From Paramicrobacterium humi (GTDB lineage Bacteria > Actinomycetota > Actinomycetes > Actinomycetales > Microbacteriaceae), in NCBI RefSeq assembly GCF_900105715.1, contig NZ_FNRY01000001.1, forward strand, positions 2,728,001-2,792,000: a stretch of DNA of 64,000 nucleotides, read 5' to 3'. The notes beneath the pieces were generated by a model that searched no databases, had not been told where the DNA came from, and worked only from the letters and a program-made list of their open reading frames with translations. This document shows positions 8,681 to 17,916 of the stretch, piece after piece (positions within the stretch are counted from its first letter, which is position 1; each line of letters begins with the position of its first letter). The position numbers and the translations under genes are program-made.

Positions 8681-8860
8681 GGGCAGCGACAGCGATCCGG
8701 CATCACCGGGGAGTCTTCGGAAGAACGGCATCCGTGCCCAGTAGAACCGAACGGGTCTGGCCCGTCACAGCCAAAGAACGAGAGGCCCGTCCCGGCGGGC
8801 AAGTGAGGTGGTACCGCGGCGAGAGCCGTCCTCGCAGGAGCACAGACAACCTGCCAGGAG
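8681..8860 (+). promoter_or_regulatory. T-box riboswitch controlling ileS (actinobacterial, translational type)
   Basis: The leader carries the conserved T-box core AGGTGGTACCGCGG at 8806-8819, where the GGTGG bulge pairs with the uncharged tRNA NCCA end. A GAGAGCC...TCCTCGC arm follows. Two AUC triplets that could serve as the isoleucine specifier are at 8695-8697 and 8702-8704, in a short stem I region typical of actinobacterial ileS leaders. There is no U-tract terminator. Instead the element runs directly into the AGGAG ribosome-binding site (8856-8860), 4 nt before the ATG. This fits the known translational mechanism in which the SD is sequestered unless uncharged tRNA-Ile binds. Confidence 0.9.
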
Positions 8861-8864
8861 AGAC

Positions 8865-11800
8865 ATGCCGTACCCCAAGTCGAATGACGCCTCGCACACC
8901 GGTGAGGCCTTCGGCGTCACCCCGTCGCCGTCGTTCCCCGCGATCGAAGAGGACGTTCTCGCGTTCTGGGACGCCGACGGAACGTTCCAGGCGTCGATCG
9001 ACCAGCGCGAGGGCGCTCCCGAGTGGGTGTTCTACGACGGCCCGCCGTTCGCGAACGGGCTCCCGCACTACGGGCACCTGCTCACGGGCTACGCGAAGGA
9101 CCTCTTCCCGCGGTTCCAGACCATGCGCGGCAAGCAAGTGCACCGGCGGTTCGGCTGGGACACGCACGGGCTGCCGGCTGAGCTCGAGGCGGAGCGCCAG
9201 CTCGGCATCACGGACAAGAGCCAGATCGAGGAGATGGGCATCGCCGAGTTCAACGCGGCGGCGCGCGACTCGGTGCTGCGCTACACGAAGGAGTGGGAGA
9301 AGTACGTTACGCGTCAAGCGCGCTGGGTGGACTTCGAGAACGACTACAAGACGCTCGACATCTCCTTCATGGAGAGCGTGCTGTGGGCGTTCAAGCAGCT
9401 GTATGACAAGGGACTCGCGTACGAGGGCTACCGGGTTCTGCCGTACTGCTGGCGGGACCAGACGCCGCTGTCGAACCACGAGCTGCGCATGGACGACGAC
9501 GTCTACAAGATGCGCCAGGACCAGACGGTCACCGTCACCTTCCCCCTGACAGGGGAGAAGGCCGTCGCGCTCGGCCTCACCGACGTGAAGGCGCTCGCGT
9601 GGACGACGACGCCGTGGACGCTTCCGACGAACCTCGCGCTCGTCGTGGGCCCCGAGATCGAGTACGCCGTCGTGCCTGCCGGTCCGAAGCCCGCTGGCGA
9701 CCAGGCGCCGACGGGCGAGTATTTGCTCGCTCGGGATCTCGTCGCGAGCTATGCGAAGGACCTCGGGTACGAGTCGGCGGATGCCGCCCTTGCGGCGATC
9801 GGCCGCACGATAATCGGCGCCGAACTCGCGGACGTGCAGTACGAGCGCCTGTTCGACTACTACGCCGACACCGAGGCGTGGGGCACGCAGAACGCCTGGC
9901 GGATCCTCGTCGACGACTATGTCACGACGACCGACGGCACCGGAATCGTCCACCAGGCTCCCGCGTACGGCGAGGACGACCAGCGTGTCTGCGAGGCGGC
10001 GGGCATTCCCGTCATCCTCTCGCTCGATGAGGGTGGCAAGTTCCTGCCGAGCGTGCCTGACGTCGCCGGTCAGCTATGGTCCGACGCCAACAAGCCGCTC
10101 ACCCGGCTCTTGCGGGACAACGGGCGACTCGTGCGGCAGGCGAGCTACGAGCACTCCTACCCGCACTGCTGGCGGTGCCGCAACCCGCTCATCTACAAGG
10201 CGGTGTCGAGCTGGTTCGTGCGCGTGCCCGCCTTCCGCGACCGGATGGTCGAGGTCAACCAGCAGATCAACTGGGTGCCGGAGAACGTCAAGGACGGTCA
10301 GTTCGGCAAGTGGCTCGCGAACGCCAGGGACTGGTCCATCAGCCGCAACCGGTACTGGGGCTCGCCGATCCCGGTCTGGAAGAGCGACGACCCGGAGTAC
10401 CCGCGCGTCGACGTGTACGGCTCCCTCGACGAGCTCGAGCGCGACTTCGGGGTGCGGCCGACAGACTTGCACCGCCCGTACATCGACGAGCTCACGCGCC
10501 CGAATCCCGACGACCCGACCGGCAGGTCGACGATGCGCCGCATCACCGATGTGTTCGACGTGTGGTTCGACTCCGGCTCGATGCCGTATGCGCAAGTGCA
10601 CTACCCGTTCGAGAACGAGAAGTGGTTCGACACGCACAACCCGGCCGACTTCATCGTCGAGTACATCGGGCAGACGCGCGGCTGGTTCTACATGATGCAC
10701 GTGCTCTCGACGGCGCTCTTCGACCGCCCCGCGTTCAAGAACGTCGTGAGCCACGGCATCGTGCTCGGCAGCGACGGGCAGAAGATGTCGAAGTCGCTGC
10801 GCAACTACCCGGACGTGACCGAGGTGTTCGAGCGCGACGGGTCCGACGCGATGCGCTGGTTCCTCATGTCGAGCTCCGTGCTGCGCGGCGGAAACCTCAT
10901 CGTGACGGAGGAGGGCATCCGCGAGGGCGTTCGTCAGCTCCTGCTTCCGCTGTGGAACACGTGGTACTTCTTCTCGCTGTACGCCAACAGCGCCATCGAG
11001 GGCGGCTACGAGGCGAGCGAGCGCACCGACTCCTCCGACGTGCTCGACCGCTACATCCTGGCCAAGCTGCGGCAGCTCGTCGCCCAGGTGACCGAGGACC
11101 TGGAGAACTTCGATTCTCCTCTCGCTGCCGCCAAGCTGCGCGACTTCGCGGAGGTGCTGACCAACTGGTACGTTCGCCGCTCTCGCGACCGCTTCTGGCA
11201 TGGCGTCACCGAGACCGGCGAAGGGCGCGAGGCCTTCGACACGCTCTACACGGTGCTCGAGACGCTCAGCCGCGTCGCAGCGCCCTTGCTGCCGCTCGTG
11301 ACCGAGCGCGTGTGGAAGGGCCTCACGGGCGGTCGCAGCGTGCACTTGACCGATTGGCCCGTGCCCGACGCGTTCCCGCAAGACGACGCGCTCGTGACCG
11401 CGATGGACCGCGTGCGCGAGATCAGCTCGGTCGCGCAGGCGCTGCGCAAGCAGTCCGGCCACCGCGTGCGGCTCCCGCTCGCGAACCTGACGGTCGTGAC
11501 CCCGGATGCCGCGTCGCTCAGCGACTTCGAGGAGATCCTCCGCGACGAGCTGAACGTCAAGCGCGTGAGCTTCGTCGAGCTCACCGAGAACAGCGCCGTC
11601 GAGCACGGCATCACGTCGAAGCTCACGGTCAACGCTCGCGCGGCAGGCCCCCGCCTGGGCAAGCAGGTCCAGCAGGCCATCGTCGCGGCGAAGAACGGCG
11701 ACTGGAGCGAGAGCGACGGCGTTGTGACGGCGGGCAGAATCCCGCTCGTCGAGGGTGAGTACAGTCTCGTGCTCGAGACCGCGAGCGACGCCGGCGATCA

Positions 11801-12215
11801 GGCGATCGGGCTGCTCTCCGGCTCCGGGTTCGCGCTGCTCGACACTCGACTCACGGCGGAGCTCGAAGCCGAGGGTCTCGCACGCGACCTCGTGCGGGCC
11901 GTGCAGGACACGCGAAAGGCCGCCGGCTTCGACGTCAGCGACCGCATCTGCCTCGACGTCGCGTTCGCCTCGGAGGAGGACGCCGCCGCCGTGCGCTGGG
12001 TCGAAGACGTCGACATCGCCGCCGAGACCCTCGCCGTGCAGTTCACACTGCACACGGTCAAGGAACTGGGCTCCGCAGGAGCTTCGGCGGAGCTGCTCGC
12101 CGCGGCCGCACCGCACGCGCCCGAACTCATCAAGGAGCTCGACGCCGGTGAGTACGCGAACGAAGGCCGCGTGTTCATCGCCGTGAGCCGTGTCGGAAAG
12201 GATGCCGATGCCTGA
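8865..12215 (+). CDS. ileS: Isoleucyl-tRNA synthetase (eukaryote-like class, IleRS2)
   Basis: 1116 residues. The class I motifs are HYGH at about residues 68-71 (in [15 protein letters not shown]) and KMSKS at about 640-644 (in [15 protein letters not shown]). The CP1 editing domain lies between them, including [10 protein letters not shown] and the [15 protein letters not shown] block. Length and the [12 protein letters not shown] wording match the eukaryote-like IleRS type found in many Actinobacteria rather than the E. coli type; that type is known to be less sensitive to mupirocin. The ATG at 8865 follows the T-box-controlled SD. The frame is open upstream but that part is the riboswitch. 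The end overlaps folC by 8 nt. Confidence 0.97.
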   Translation: MPYPKSNDASHTGEAFGVTPSPSFPAIEEDVLAFWDADGTFQASIDQREGAPEWVFYDGPPFANGLPHYGHLLTGYAKDLFPRFQTMRGKQVHRRFGWDTHGLPAELEAERQLGITDKSQIEEMGIAEFNAAARDSVLRYTKEWEKYVTRQARWVDFENDYKTLDISFMESVLWAFKQLYDKGLAYEGYRVLPYCWRDQTPLSNHELRMDDDVYKMRQDQTVTVTFPLTGEKAVALGLTDVKALAWTTTPWTLPTNLALVVGPEIEYAVVPAGPKPAGDQAPTGEYLLARDLVASYAKDLGYESADAALAAIGRTIIGAELADVQYERLFDYYADTEAWGTQNAWRILVDDYVTTTDGTGIVHQAPAYGEDDQRVCEAAGIPVILSLDEGGKFLPSVPDVAGQLWSDANKPLTRLLRDNGRLVRQASYEHSYPHCWRCRNPLIYKAVSSWFVRVPAFRDRMVEVNQQINWVPENVKDGQFGKWLANARDWSISRNRYWGSPIPVWKSDDPEYPRVDVYGSLDELERDFGVRPTDLHRPYIDELTRPNPDDPTGRSTMRRITDVFDVWFDSGSMPYAQVHYPFENEKWFDTHNPADFIVEYIGQTRGWFYMMHVLSTALFDRPAFKNVVSHGIVLGSDGQKMSKSLRNYPDVTEVFERDGSDAMRWFLMSSSVLRGGNLIVTEEGIREGVRQLLLPLWNTWYFFSLYANSAIEGGYEASERTDSSDVLDRYILAKLRQLVAQVTEDLENFDSPLAAAKLRDFAEVLTNWYVRRSRDRFWHGVTETGEGREAFDTLYTVLETLSRVAAPLLPLVTERVWKGLTGGRSVHLTDWPVPDAFPQDDALVTAMDRVREISSVAQALRKQSGHRVRLPLANLTVVTPDAASLSDFEEILRDELNVKRVSFVELTENSAVEHGITSKLTVNARAAGPRLGKQVQQAIVAAKNGDWSESDGVVTAGRIPLVEGEYSLVLETASDAGDQAIGLLSGSGFALLDTRLTAELEAEGLARDLVRAVQDTRKAAGFDVSDRICLDVAFASEEDAAAVRWVEDVDIAAETLAVQFTLHTVKELGSAGASAELLAAAAPHAPELIKELDAGEYANEGRVFIAVSRVGKDADA

Positions 12216-13575
12216 GTCATCGATCGATGACGCGCGGTTCGCCGACGAGGCGGCCGACGCGATCGCCGAACTGTACACGCGAGTGGGTGAGGGGCGACCT
12301 GCGCCGCGGCTCGACGCCACACGGCGCGCGATGGAACTGCTCGGAGACCCCCAGACCGCGTACCCGATCATCCAGCTGACCGGGACGAACGGAAAGACGA
12401 GCACGGCGCGCTTCACCGAGAGCCTGCTTCGGGCGCACGGACTGCGCACGGGACTGTTCACGAGCCCGCACCTGCGCGTGTTCAACGAGCGCATCTCGAT
12501 CGACGGCGAGCCGATCAGCGATGAGAAGCTCGCGACGAACTGGCAGGACGTCAAACCGTACATCGAGCTCGTCGACGCGGAACTGCAGCAGAAGGGGGAC
12601 GTGCGCCTCACCTTCTTCGAGGCGCTCACGGTGCTCGCGTTCGCGAGCTTCGCAGACGCTCCCGTCGACGTCGCCGTGATCGAGGTCGGCATGGGCGGCG
12701 AGTGGGACTCCACCAACGTGGCTGACGCGCAGGTCGCGGTCTTCACGCCCATCGACATCGACCACGCCGCGACGCTCGGCTCCACCATCACGGAGATCGC
12801 GCGCACGAAGGCCGGCATCATCAAGCCGGGCGCGCGCGTCGTCACGAGCGTGCAGGCGGCAGCGGCGATGGCGGAGATCGAGTCTGCCGTGCGTCGAAAC
12901 GATGCAGAGCTGTATCGCGAGGACAAGGACTTCGTTCTCTCCTCCGACCTCGTCGCCGTCGGCGGACAGCAGATCTCGGTCACGGGACGCGCCGGGACCT
13001 ATACCGAGCAGTTCCTCCCCGTCTTCGGCGACCACCAGGGGCACAATGCCGCTCTGGCCATCGCCGTGGTCGAGACGTTCCTCGGAAACGGGAGCGTGCG
13101 CATCGCCGACGACGTCCTCGCACAGGGCCTCGCCGAGGCGCGCTCGCCCGGGCGGCTCGAGCTCGCCTCGACCGAACCGCCGACGCTCGTCGACGCGGCG
13201 CACAACCCGCACGGCGTTCGTTCGCTCGTCGCGGCTCTCGATCGCTACTTCGACGTCGACGAGATCGCTTTCGTGATGGCGGTCCTCGCCGACAAGGACG
13301 TGCCCGGCATCCTCGCCGCGGTGCTGCCAAAGGCGACGCGCGTGTACGCGACACAAGTGGAATCAGAGCGCGCGCTCTCGGCCGACGAGCTCGCCGTCGC
13401 TGTCGCGAAAGCCGGCGCGGGAGACCGCGTGGCCGCGTTCGAGTCCGTCGACGACGCCCTGTACGCGGCGCGCGAGTGGGCGGGAGAGCAGCCGCGCCGC
13501 ATGGTCGTCGTCGCCGGCTCCATCATCCTCGCCGGCGAGACCCTGCTCATCGCCGACGACAGGGACTGGGCATGA
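12208..13575 (+). CDS. folC: Folylpolyglutamate synthase / dihydrofolate synthase
   Basis: 455 residues of the Mur-ligase superfamily. The P-loop [12 protein letters not shown] is near residue 54, followed by [30 protein letters not shown] carries the metal-binding region and DHxxTLG and HNAALA blocks follow. The enzyme adds glutamate residues to folates (and may join dihydropteroate to glutamate), retaining folate in the cell. ATG 12208 was chosen over ATG 12202 and GTG 12190 because GGAAAGG ends 6 nt upstream of it. It sits in an operon with ileS, DUF4233 and ndk, a widely conserved actinobacterial order. Confidence 0.95.
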   Translation: MPESSIDDARFADEAADAIAELYTRVGEGRPAPRLDATRRAMELLGDPQTAYPIIQLTGTNGKTSTARFTESLLRAHGLRTGLFTSPHLRVFNERISIDGEPISDEKLATNWQDVKPYIELVDAELQQKGDVRLTFFEALTVLAFASFADAPVDVAVIEVGMGGEWDSTNVADAQVAVFTPIDIDHAATLGSTITEIARTKAGIIKPGARVVTSVQAAAAMAEIESAVRRNDAELYREDKDFVLSSDLVAVGGQQISVTGRAGTYTEQFLPVFGDHQGHNAALAIAVVETFLGNGSVRIADDVLAQGLAEARSPGRLELASTEPPTLVDAAHNPHGVRSLVAALDRYFDVDEIAFVMAVLADKDVPGILAAVLPKATRVYATQVESERALSADELAVAVAKAGAGDRVAAFESVDDALYAAREWAGEQPRRMVVVAGSIILAGETLLIADDRDWA

Positions 13576-13928
13576 GACGCACGCAGAGCCTGAAGGCGAC
13601 GCTCGGCTCCATCGTGTTCAGCGCGGAGATCCTCGTGGTCTTCCTCGGCTCCCTCGTCGCCTTCGGCCTGAAGCTCGTCGATCCTCCCGTGGCGTTCATC
13701 GGCGGCGGCATCCTGTGCGTGCTCATGATCGCCGTCATTCCGGTGCTGCGCTTCCGTTGGGGGCTGATCTGCGGCTGGGTGCTGCAAGGCGTTATCGTTG
13801 CTACCGGCATCGTCATGCCGCTGATGTTCGTCGTGGGCGGCCTGTTCCTGCTCATGTGGGTGTACTGCATGGTCGTGGGCGCGCGCATCGATCGAGAAAA
13901 ACTCCACCAGAACCAGTCAGGAGAATAA
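13572..13928 (+). CDS. DUF4233 small membrane protein
   Basis: 118 residues, with about four hydrophobic segments between residues 10 and 108 and a charged C-terminus (DREKLHQNQ). The start overlaps the folC stop (ATGA). DUF4233 proteins are found almost always between folC and ndk in Actinobacteria, which this copy repeats. No catalytic motif is visible and the function is unknown; the conserved position suggests an envelope or regulatory role linked to neither enzyme directly. Confidence 0.85.
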   Translation: MRRTQSLKATLGSIVFSAEILVVFLGSLVAFGLKLVDPPVAFIGGGILCVLMIAVIPVLRFRWGLICGWVLQGVIVATGIVMPLMFVVGGLFLLMWVYCMVVGARIDREKLHQNQSGE

Positions 13929-13931
13929 CCA

Positions 13932-14348
13932 ATGGCCGTAGAAGAGACACTCGTGCTCGTGAAGCCCGACGGGGTCGCACGCAGCCTCACGGGAGAGATC
14001 CTCCGCCGCATCGAGGCCAAGGGCTATTCGCTCGTCGACATCCGCCTCGTGCAGCCCGAGCGCGACCTGCTCGCTGCGCACTACGCCGAGCACGAGGGCA
14101 AGCCGTTCTACGAGCCGCTCGTCGAGTTCATGATGTCGGGACCGGTCGTCGCTATCCGCGTGGCCGGCGATCGCGTGATCGAGGGATTCCGATCGCTCGC
14201 CGGCACCACCGACCCGACCTCCGCCGCGCCCGGGACCATCCGCGGCGATCTCGGGCGTGACTGGGGTCTCCCGGTGCAGCAGAACCTCGTGCACGGCTCG
14301 GACAGCCCGGAGTCGGCACAGCGCGAGCTGTCGCTGTGGTTCGCCTGA
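13932..14348 (+). CDS. ndk: Nucleoside diphosphate kinase
   Basis: 138 residues, the standard family length. It starts with ETLVLVKPDGVARSLTGEIL, whose VKPDG block binds nucleotide. The active-site histidine is H121 in NLVHGSDSPESA. The enzyme transfers the gamma-phosphate of ATP to other NDPs through a phosphohistidine and balances NTP/dNTP pools. An AGGAGAATAACC ribosome-binding region precedes the ATG. It is the last gene of the ileS operon and is followed by a strong hairpin terminator. Confidence 0.97.
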   Translation: MAVEETLVLVKPDGVARSLTGEILRRIEAKGYSLVDIRLVQPERDLLAAHYAEHEGKPFYEPLVEFMMSGPVVAIRVAGDRVIEGFRSLAGTTDPTSAAPGTIRGDLGRDWGLPVQQNLVHGSDSPESAQRELSLWFA

Positions 14349-14364
14349 GCAATCGTCGCTCGCT

Positions 14365-14403
14365 GTCGGCGCCGAGCGGAACCTCCGCCCGGCGCCGACT
14401 TTT
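14365..14403. terminator. Intrinsic terminator after ndk
   Basis: GTCGGCGCCG (14365-14374) pairs with CGGCGCCGAC (14390-14399), with further CGG/CCG pairing inside, and is followed by TTTT (14400-14403). It separates the convergent ndk and VKOR genes. Confidence 0.85.
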
Positions 14404-14412
14404 CGCGCGGGC

Positions 14413-15024
14413 TCAGAGATGCCCGATGACGTCAAGGCGCAGCTGCGCCAGGAGCGCGACGAGCACGTAGAGCACAAGCGTGATGAGCGGCGTCCAGCCC
14501 GCGAGAACCGAGCCCACGCGGCGGCCGGCCGCGCCGACCGGCAGCGCGCCGATCTTCAGCACGTGGAACGTCACGGCGAGAAACGACGGGATCGTCACAG
14601 CCCAGGTGACCATGCACCACGGGCACAGCGAGAACAGCACGTAGATGCTCTGCGCGATCAACCAGCCGACGAGGCAGATCGCGAACACGAAGCCGAGCCA
14701 GAAGAGCGACCAGAACCAGCGCGGGAATCGCGCGCCGGCGAGCAGAGCCACACCGACGACGATCGGCGCGACCCAGCAGGTCAGCCCGATGATGGGGTTC
14801 GGAAAGCCGAAGACGGCACCCTGCTCAGACGCGAGGTTCGTGCCGCACCCCACCAGCAGACTAAAGTCGCAGCCGAGCTTTGCCTGCGGGTTCTCCAACT
14901 GGATGAACTTGTCGAGAGTGAGCGCGAACGCCGCATACCAGCCGACGACTCCGGCGACGATGAGGGTGATCGCGAAGGCGATCGGACGTTCAGGTGCGCG
15001 AGGCTTGACACTGGAGTCGGTCAC
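14413..15024 (-). CDS. Vitamin K epoxide reductase (VKOR) family protein
   Basis: 203 residues with about five membrane helices. The redox centre CPWC is at residues 134-137 and the shuttle-loop pair is C52/C60 in GCDFSLLVGCGTN. The conserved SEQGAVFGFPN segment follows. Actinobacterial VKOR takes electrons from a DsbA-like oxidase and passes them to menaquinone, so it drives disulfide formation in exported proteins, replacing DsbB. No DsbA gene lies next to it. The GTG start sits 6 nt after CATAAT, suggesting a leaderless transcript. The gene is divergent from rne. Confidence 0.92.
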   Translation of the reverse strand: MTDSSVKPRAPERPIAFAITLIVAGVVGWYAAFALTLDKFIQLENPQAKLGCDFSLLVGCGTNLASEQGAVFGFPNPIIGLTCWVAPIVVGVALLAGARFPRWFWSLFWLGFVFAICLVGWLIAQSIYVLFSLCPWCMVTWAVTIPSFLAVTFHVLKIGALPVGAAGRRVGSVLAGWTPLITLVLYVLVALLAQLRLDVIGHL

Positions 15025-15030
15025 GTTCGG

Positions 15031-15036
15031 ATTATG
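15031..15036 (-). promoter_or_regulatory. -10 box of a leaderless VKOR transcript
   Basis: CATAAT on the minus strand lies exactly 6 nt before the GTG start at 15024, so transcription should begin at or next to the start codon. Confidence 0.55.
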
Positions 15037-15080
15037 ACACAGCGCGGCGTCTCGAGAGTCGCTGACAGCGCCCGCGGCGG

Positions 15081-15321
15081 TATCGTGCGATAATGAAGAA
15101 AGTCAGAGGCGAACCGCGCTTCGCCTCACGATGAAAAAGGCTTATGGGGCGTCACGCGCCCCGCATTGTGAATCGGTCGGAGTGACCGAGGGCCTGCGAT
15201 CAGAGCGTAGAGCCGATTGCAGGAGACAGGATTGTGGAGGGGTTCGCTGAGGCGCATCTTCCCTAAGAGAGTTCCCGGATGGATGGCGCGGCTGTCCGTC
15301 CGGTCGAGGAGTGCACCAGAG
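15081..15321 (+). promoter_or_regulatory. Structured 5' leader of RNase E/G gene
   Basis: -10 candidates are TATCGT (15081-15086) and GATAAT (15089-15094). About 220 nt of leader follow before the rne start. Three hairpins are visible: GAGGCGAA/TTCGCCTC (15106-15127, loop CCGCGC), GGGGCG/CGCCCC (15146-15162, loop TCACG) and TCGGTC/GACCGA (15173-15189). RNase E in enterobacteria autoregulates through structured leader cleavage, so a similar role is plausible here, but that is inference. Two mini-ORFs start in this leader (see findings). Confidence 0.55.
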
Positions 15322-17571
15322 ATGGTGGAAGAACAGAACACGACAAATCCCGCGGACCCGGTTGAAGAAGCTGCGCCGCTTGCGCAGACGAACGGGTCGG
15401 ATGCCGAGACGCCACGGGACGAGCACACGCCGTCCGCTGCCGACGAGGCCGCCGCACAGTCTCCCGCGGAGACGAGCGAATCGCAGCAGTCCGGCGCCCA
15501 GGCCGCGGAGAACGCCGGAACCGGTGACGACAAGCCGGAGGAGCAAGCGCCGTTCGTGTCGGCACCGTCGACGCAGCTGCTGTTCCGCGCACCCGACATC
15601 AAGCCGCTTCCGGCTCGCCCAGCCCCTCGCGACGACAGCGATGATGAGGACGAGTCCGGATCGAACTCTCGCAGGCGCTCCCGGAAGCGTCGCGGCGGAG
15701 ACCAGGGCGGTGACAATTCGTCGCGCGCCGAGCTGATCACCGAACCGCAGAAGGTCAAGGGGTCGACCAGACTCGAGGCGAAGAAGCAGCGCCGTCGTGA
15801 CGGCCGTGACGCCGGGCGTCGCCGCGCCGTCGTGACCGAGGCGGAGTTCCTCGCGCGCCGCGAATCCGTCGACCGCAAGATGATCGTGCGTTCAAAGGGC
15901 GGCCGCATCCAGATCGGCGTGCTCGAAGACGACGTTCTCGCCGAGCACTACGTCGCGCGATCGCAAGAGTCGTCGCTCATCGGCAACGTTTACCTCGGCA
16001 AGGTCCAGAACGTGCTGCCGAGCATGGAAGCCGCGTTCGTCGACATCGGACGCGGGCGCAACGCCGTGCTCTACTCCGGCGAAGTCGACTGGGACTCGGT
16101 CGAGACCGGCAACCAGCCGCGCCGTATCGAGCTTGCCCTCAAGCCCGGCGACAAGGTCCTCGTGCAAGTGACGAAGGATCCTGTGGGGCACAAGGGGGCC
16201 CGACTCACGAGTCAGGTCTCGCTGCCCGGACGCTACCTCGTGTACGTGCCCAACGGCTCGATGAACGGCATCTCCCGGAAGCTTCCGGACACGGAACGAG
16301 CGCGGCTGAAGAAGATCCTCAAGGCGATCCTTCCCGAGAACGCCGGCGTCATCGTCCGCACGGCGGCAGAGGGCGCGAGCGAAGAGCAGCTCACTCGCGA
16401 CGTCACGCGACTCAAGAACCAGTGGGAGTCGATCTCGAAGCTCGTCGAGAACGGTCACGCGCCCGCGCTGCTGCACTCTGAGCCCGATCTTCTGATCAAG
16501 ATCGTGCGCGACGTGTTCAACGAGGACTTCCACTCCATGGTCATCGCTGGCGACGACGCTCGCGAGACGATCGAGAAGTACCTCAGCCAGGTCGCGCCCG
16601 ACCTGCTCGAGCGCGTCGAGAACTACGACGGCGGCAAGGACATCTTCGACGAGTACCGCATCACCGAGCAGATCGAGAAGGCTCTCGACCGCAAGGTGTG
16701 GCTGCCCTCCGGCGGTTCGCTCGTGATCGACCGCACCGAAGCTATGACCGTAGTCGACGTCAACACGGGCAAGTTCGTCGGGTCCGGCGGAAACCTCGAG
16801 GAGACCGTCACCAAGAACAACCTCGAGGCCGCCGAGGAGATCGTCCGTCAGCTGCGTCTGCGCGACATCGGCGGGATCATCGTCGTCGACTTCATCGACA
16901 TGGTGCTCGAATCCAACCGCGATCTGGTGCTGCGCCGGCTCGTGGAATGCCTGAGCCGGGATCGCACGAAGCACCAGGTTGCCGAGGTCACCTCGCTCGG
17001 CCTCGTGCAGATGACCCGCAAGAAGCTCGGCCTCGGTCTGCTCGAGACGTTCAGCGAGGCATGCGAGGTGTGCGCAGGCCGCGGTGTCATCGTGCACCAC
17101 GACCCGGTTCTCAAGCACCGTTCCTCGTCGTCGGACAACGGGAACGGCCGGCGACGCCGCGGTGGCAGCTCGAACAACTCGAACGGCGGAGGCACCAACC
17201 ACGGTGGCGCTCCGAAGACATCCACCCACTCGATAACCGACGACGCCAAGAAGGCGCTCTCGCAGATCGCGGCGAGCACCATCCACGTCGAGGAGGCGGC
17301 TCCGGCCGCCAGTGCGCCCGAGCAGCCGGTGGAGGAGAAGACGGTCGAGGAGAAGCCTGTCGCCATTCTCGACATTCCGATCGAACCCGCCTCGCGGAAC
17401 GAGCGGCACATCGACAAGCGCGAGGCCGAGGACCTCCTGGGCTCGGTCCTCGACGCGCTGCCCGAGCCGAAGAAGCCGGGTCAGGGACGCAACCGCTCTC
17501 GCCGCGTCACGACCGCAGCGCTGAGCGGCACGCCCGTTCCGACGCAGGACCCGACAAAGAAGACCGACTAG
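15322..17571 (+). CDS. rne: Ribonuclease E/G family protein
   Basis: About 749 residues. The first about 185 are acidic and low-complexity with RRRSRKRRGG basic patches. The S1 domain starts near residue 213 (SLIGNVYLGKVQNVLPSMEA), and the catalytic DNase I-like region holds VVDVNTGKFVGSG (near 470-483) and VVDFIDM (near 520), whose Asp residues bind Mg. A zinc-link-like CEVCAGRG is near 581. The disordered C-terminus is Asn/Gly- and Glu-rich. It processes rRNA and turns over mRNA. The ATG at 15322 follows GAGGAG by 10 nt. The frame is open upstream (to 15217), so a longer N-terminus is possible. The stop overlaps the DUF4031 stop by 4 nt. Confidence 0.92.
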   Translation: MVEEQNTTNPADPVEEAAPLAQTNGSDAETPRDEHTPSAADEAAAQSPAETSESQQSGAQAAENAGTGDDKPEEQAPFVSAPSTQLLFRAPDIKPLPARPAPRDDSDDEDESGSNSRRRSRKRRGGDQGGDNSSRAELITEPQKVKGSTRLEAKKQRRRDGRDAGRRRAVVTEAEFLARRESVDRKMIVRSKGGRIQIGVLEDDVLAEHYVARSQESSLIGNVYLGKVQNVLPSMEAAFVDIGRGRNAVLYSGEVDWDSVETGNQPRRIELALKPGDKVLVQVTKDPVGHKGARLTSQVSLPGRYLVYVPNGSMNGISRKLPDTERARLKKILKAILPENAGVIVRTAAEGASEEQLTRDVTRLKNQWESISKLVENGHAPALLHSEPDLLIKIVRDVFNEDFHSMVIAGDDARETIEKYLSQVAPDLLERVENYDGGKDIFDEYRITEQIEKALDRKVWLPSGGSLVIDRTEAMTVVDVNTGKFVGSGGNLEETVTKNNLEAAEEIVRQLRLRDIGGIIVVDFIDMVLESNRDLVLRRLVECLSRDRTKHQVAEVTSLGLVQMTRKKLGLGLLETFSEACEVCAGRGVIVHHDPVLKHRSSSSDNGNGRRRRGGSSNNSNGGGTNHGGAPKTSTHSITDDAKKALSQIAASTIHVEEAAPAASAPEQPVEEKTVEEKPVAILDIPIEPASRNERHIDKREAEDLLGSVLDALPEPKKPGQGRNRSRRVTTAALSGTPVPTQDPTKKTD

Positions 17572-17849
17572 GCCCCCGCTGATCGCCGGCGGTCCTTCGC
17601 GCGAATGCGAAGGCCGCTGGCGATCAGCCGTCTCGTGAGCGTGTGCGCGTCAACCGGCGCGGCCCCTAGACGCACAAGCTCCTCGTAGCGGGCATCCGGC
17701 ACGTCGTAATGGTCGAGGTCGAAGCTTCGCGTGGGAATCTGCGCCTCCCGAGCGAACTCATGGAGCTCGTCGAGTGAGGAATCGCTCACGAGGTGCGACC
17801 AGAGCCGTCCATGCGCCGGCCACATGGGCGGATCGATGAGCACGGTCAT
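17568..17849 (-). CDS. DUF4031 domain protein
   Basis: 93 residues beginning MTVLIDPPMWPAHGRLWSHL, the DUF4031 signature (VLIDPPxWPAHG...WSHLVSD), followed by FDLDHYDVPDARY. It is a small soluble protein with many Asp and His residues; biochemical function is unknown. The ATG is placed 6 nt after TAGAAT, with no SD, so the mRNA is probably leaderless. The gene is convergent with rne and their stop codons overlap (CTAG, 17568-17571). Confidence 0.85.
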   Translation of the reverse strand: MTVLIDPPMWPAHGRLWSHLVSDSSLDELHEFAREAQIPTRSFDLDHYDVPDARYEELVRLGAAPVDAHTLTRRLIASGLRIRAKDRRRSAGA

Positions 17850-17855
17850 TCTTCG

Positions 17856-17861
17856 ATTCTA
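17856..17861 (-). promoter_or_regulatory. -10 box of the leaderless DUF4031 transcript
   Basis: TAGAAT on the minus strand is followed by exactly 6 nt and the ATG at 17849. Confidence 0.6.
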
Positions 17862-17880
17862 GAAACACCGCCCGTGTCAT

Positions 17881-17910
17881 TTGTTGATCTGACCGCCCAT
17901 GACGTAAACT
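17881..17910 (+). promoter_or_regulatory. rplU: Candidate promoter of the rplU-rpmA operon
   Basis: TTGTTG (17881-17886) and TAAACT (17905-17910) are separated by 18 bp. They lie about 150 bp before the rplU start, leaving a long leader. Confidence 0.55.
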
Positions 17911-17916
17911 TGACCG

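Noticed and set aside
10074-12983. 969-codon open frame on the minus strand
   Set aside because: Antisense to ileS and folC; high-GC codon bias on the real strand leaves long stop-free frames opposite. No recognisable domain and very Arg/His/Glu-rich composition.
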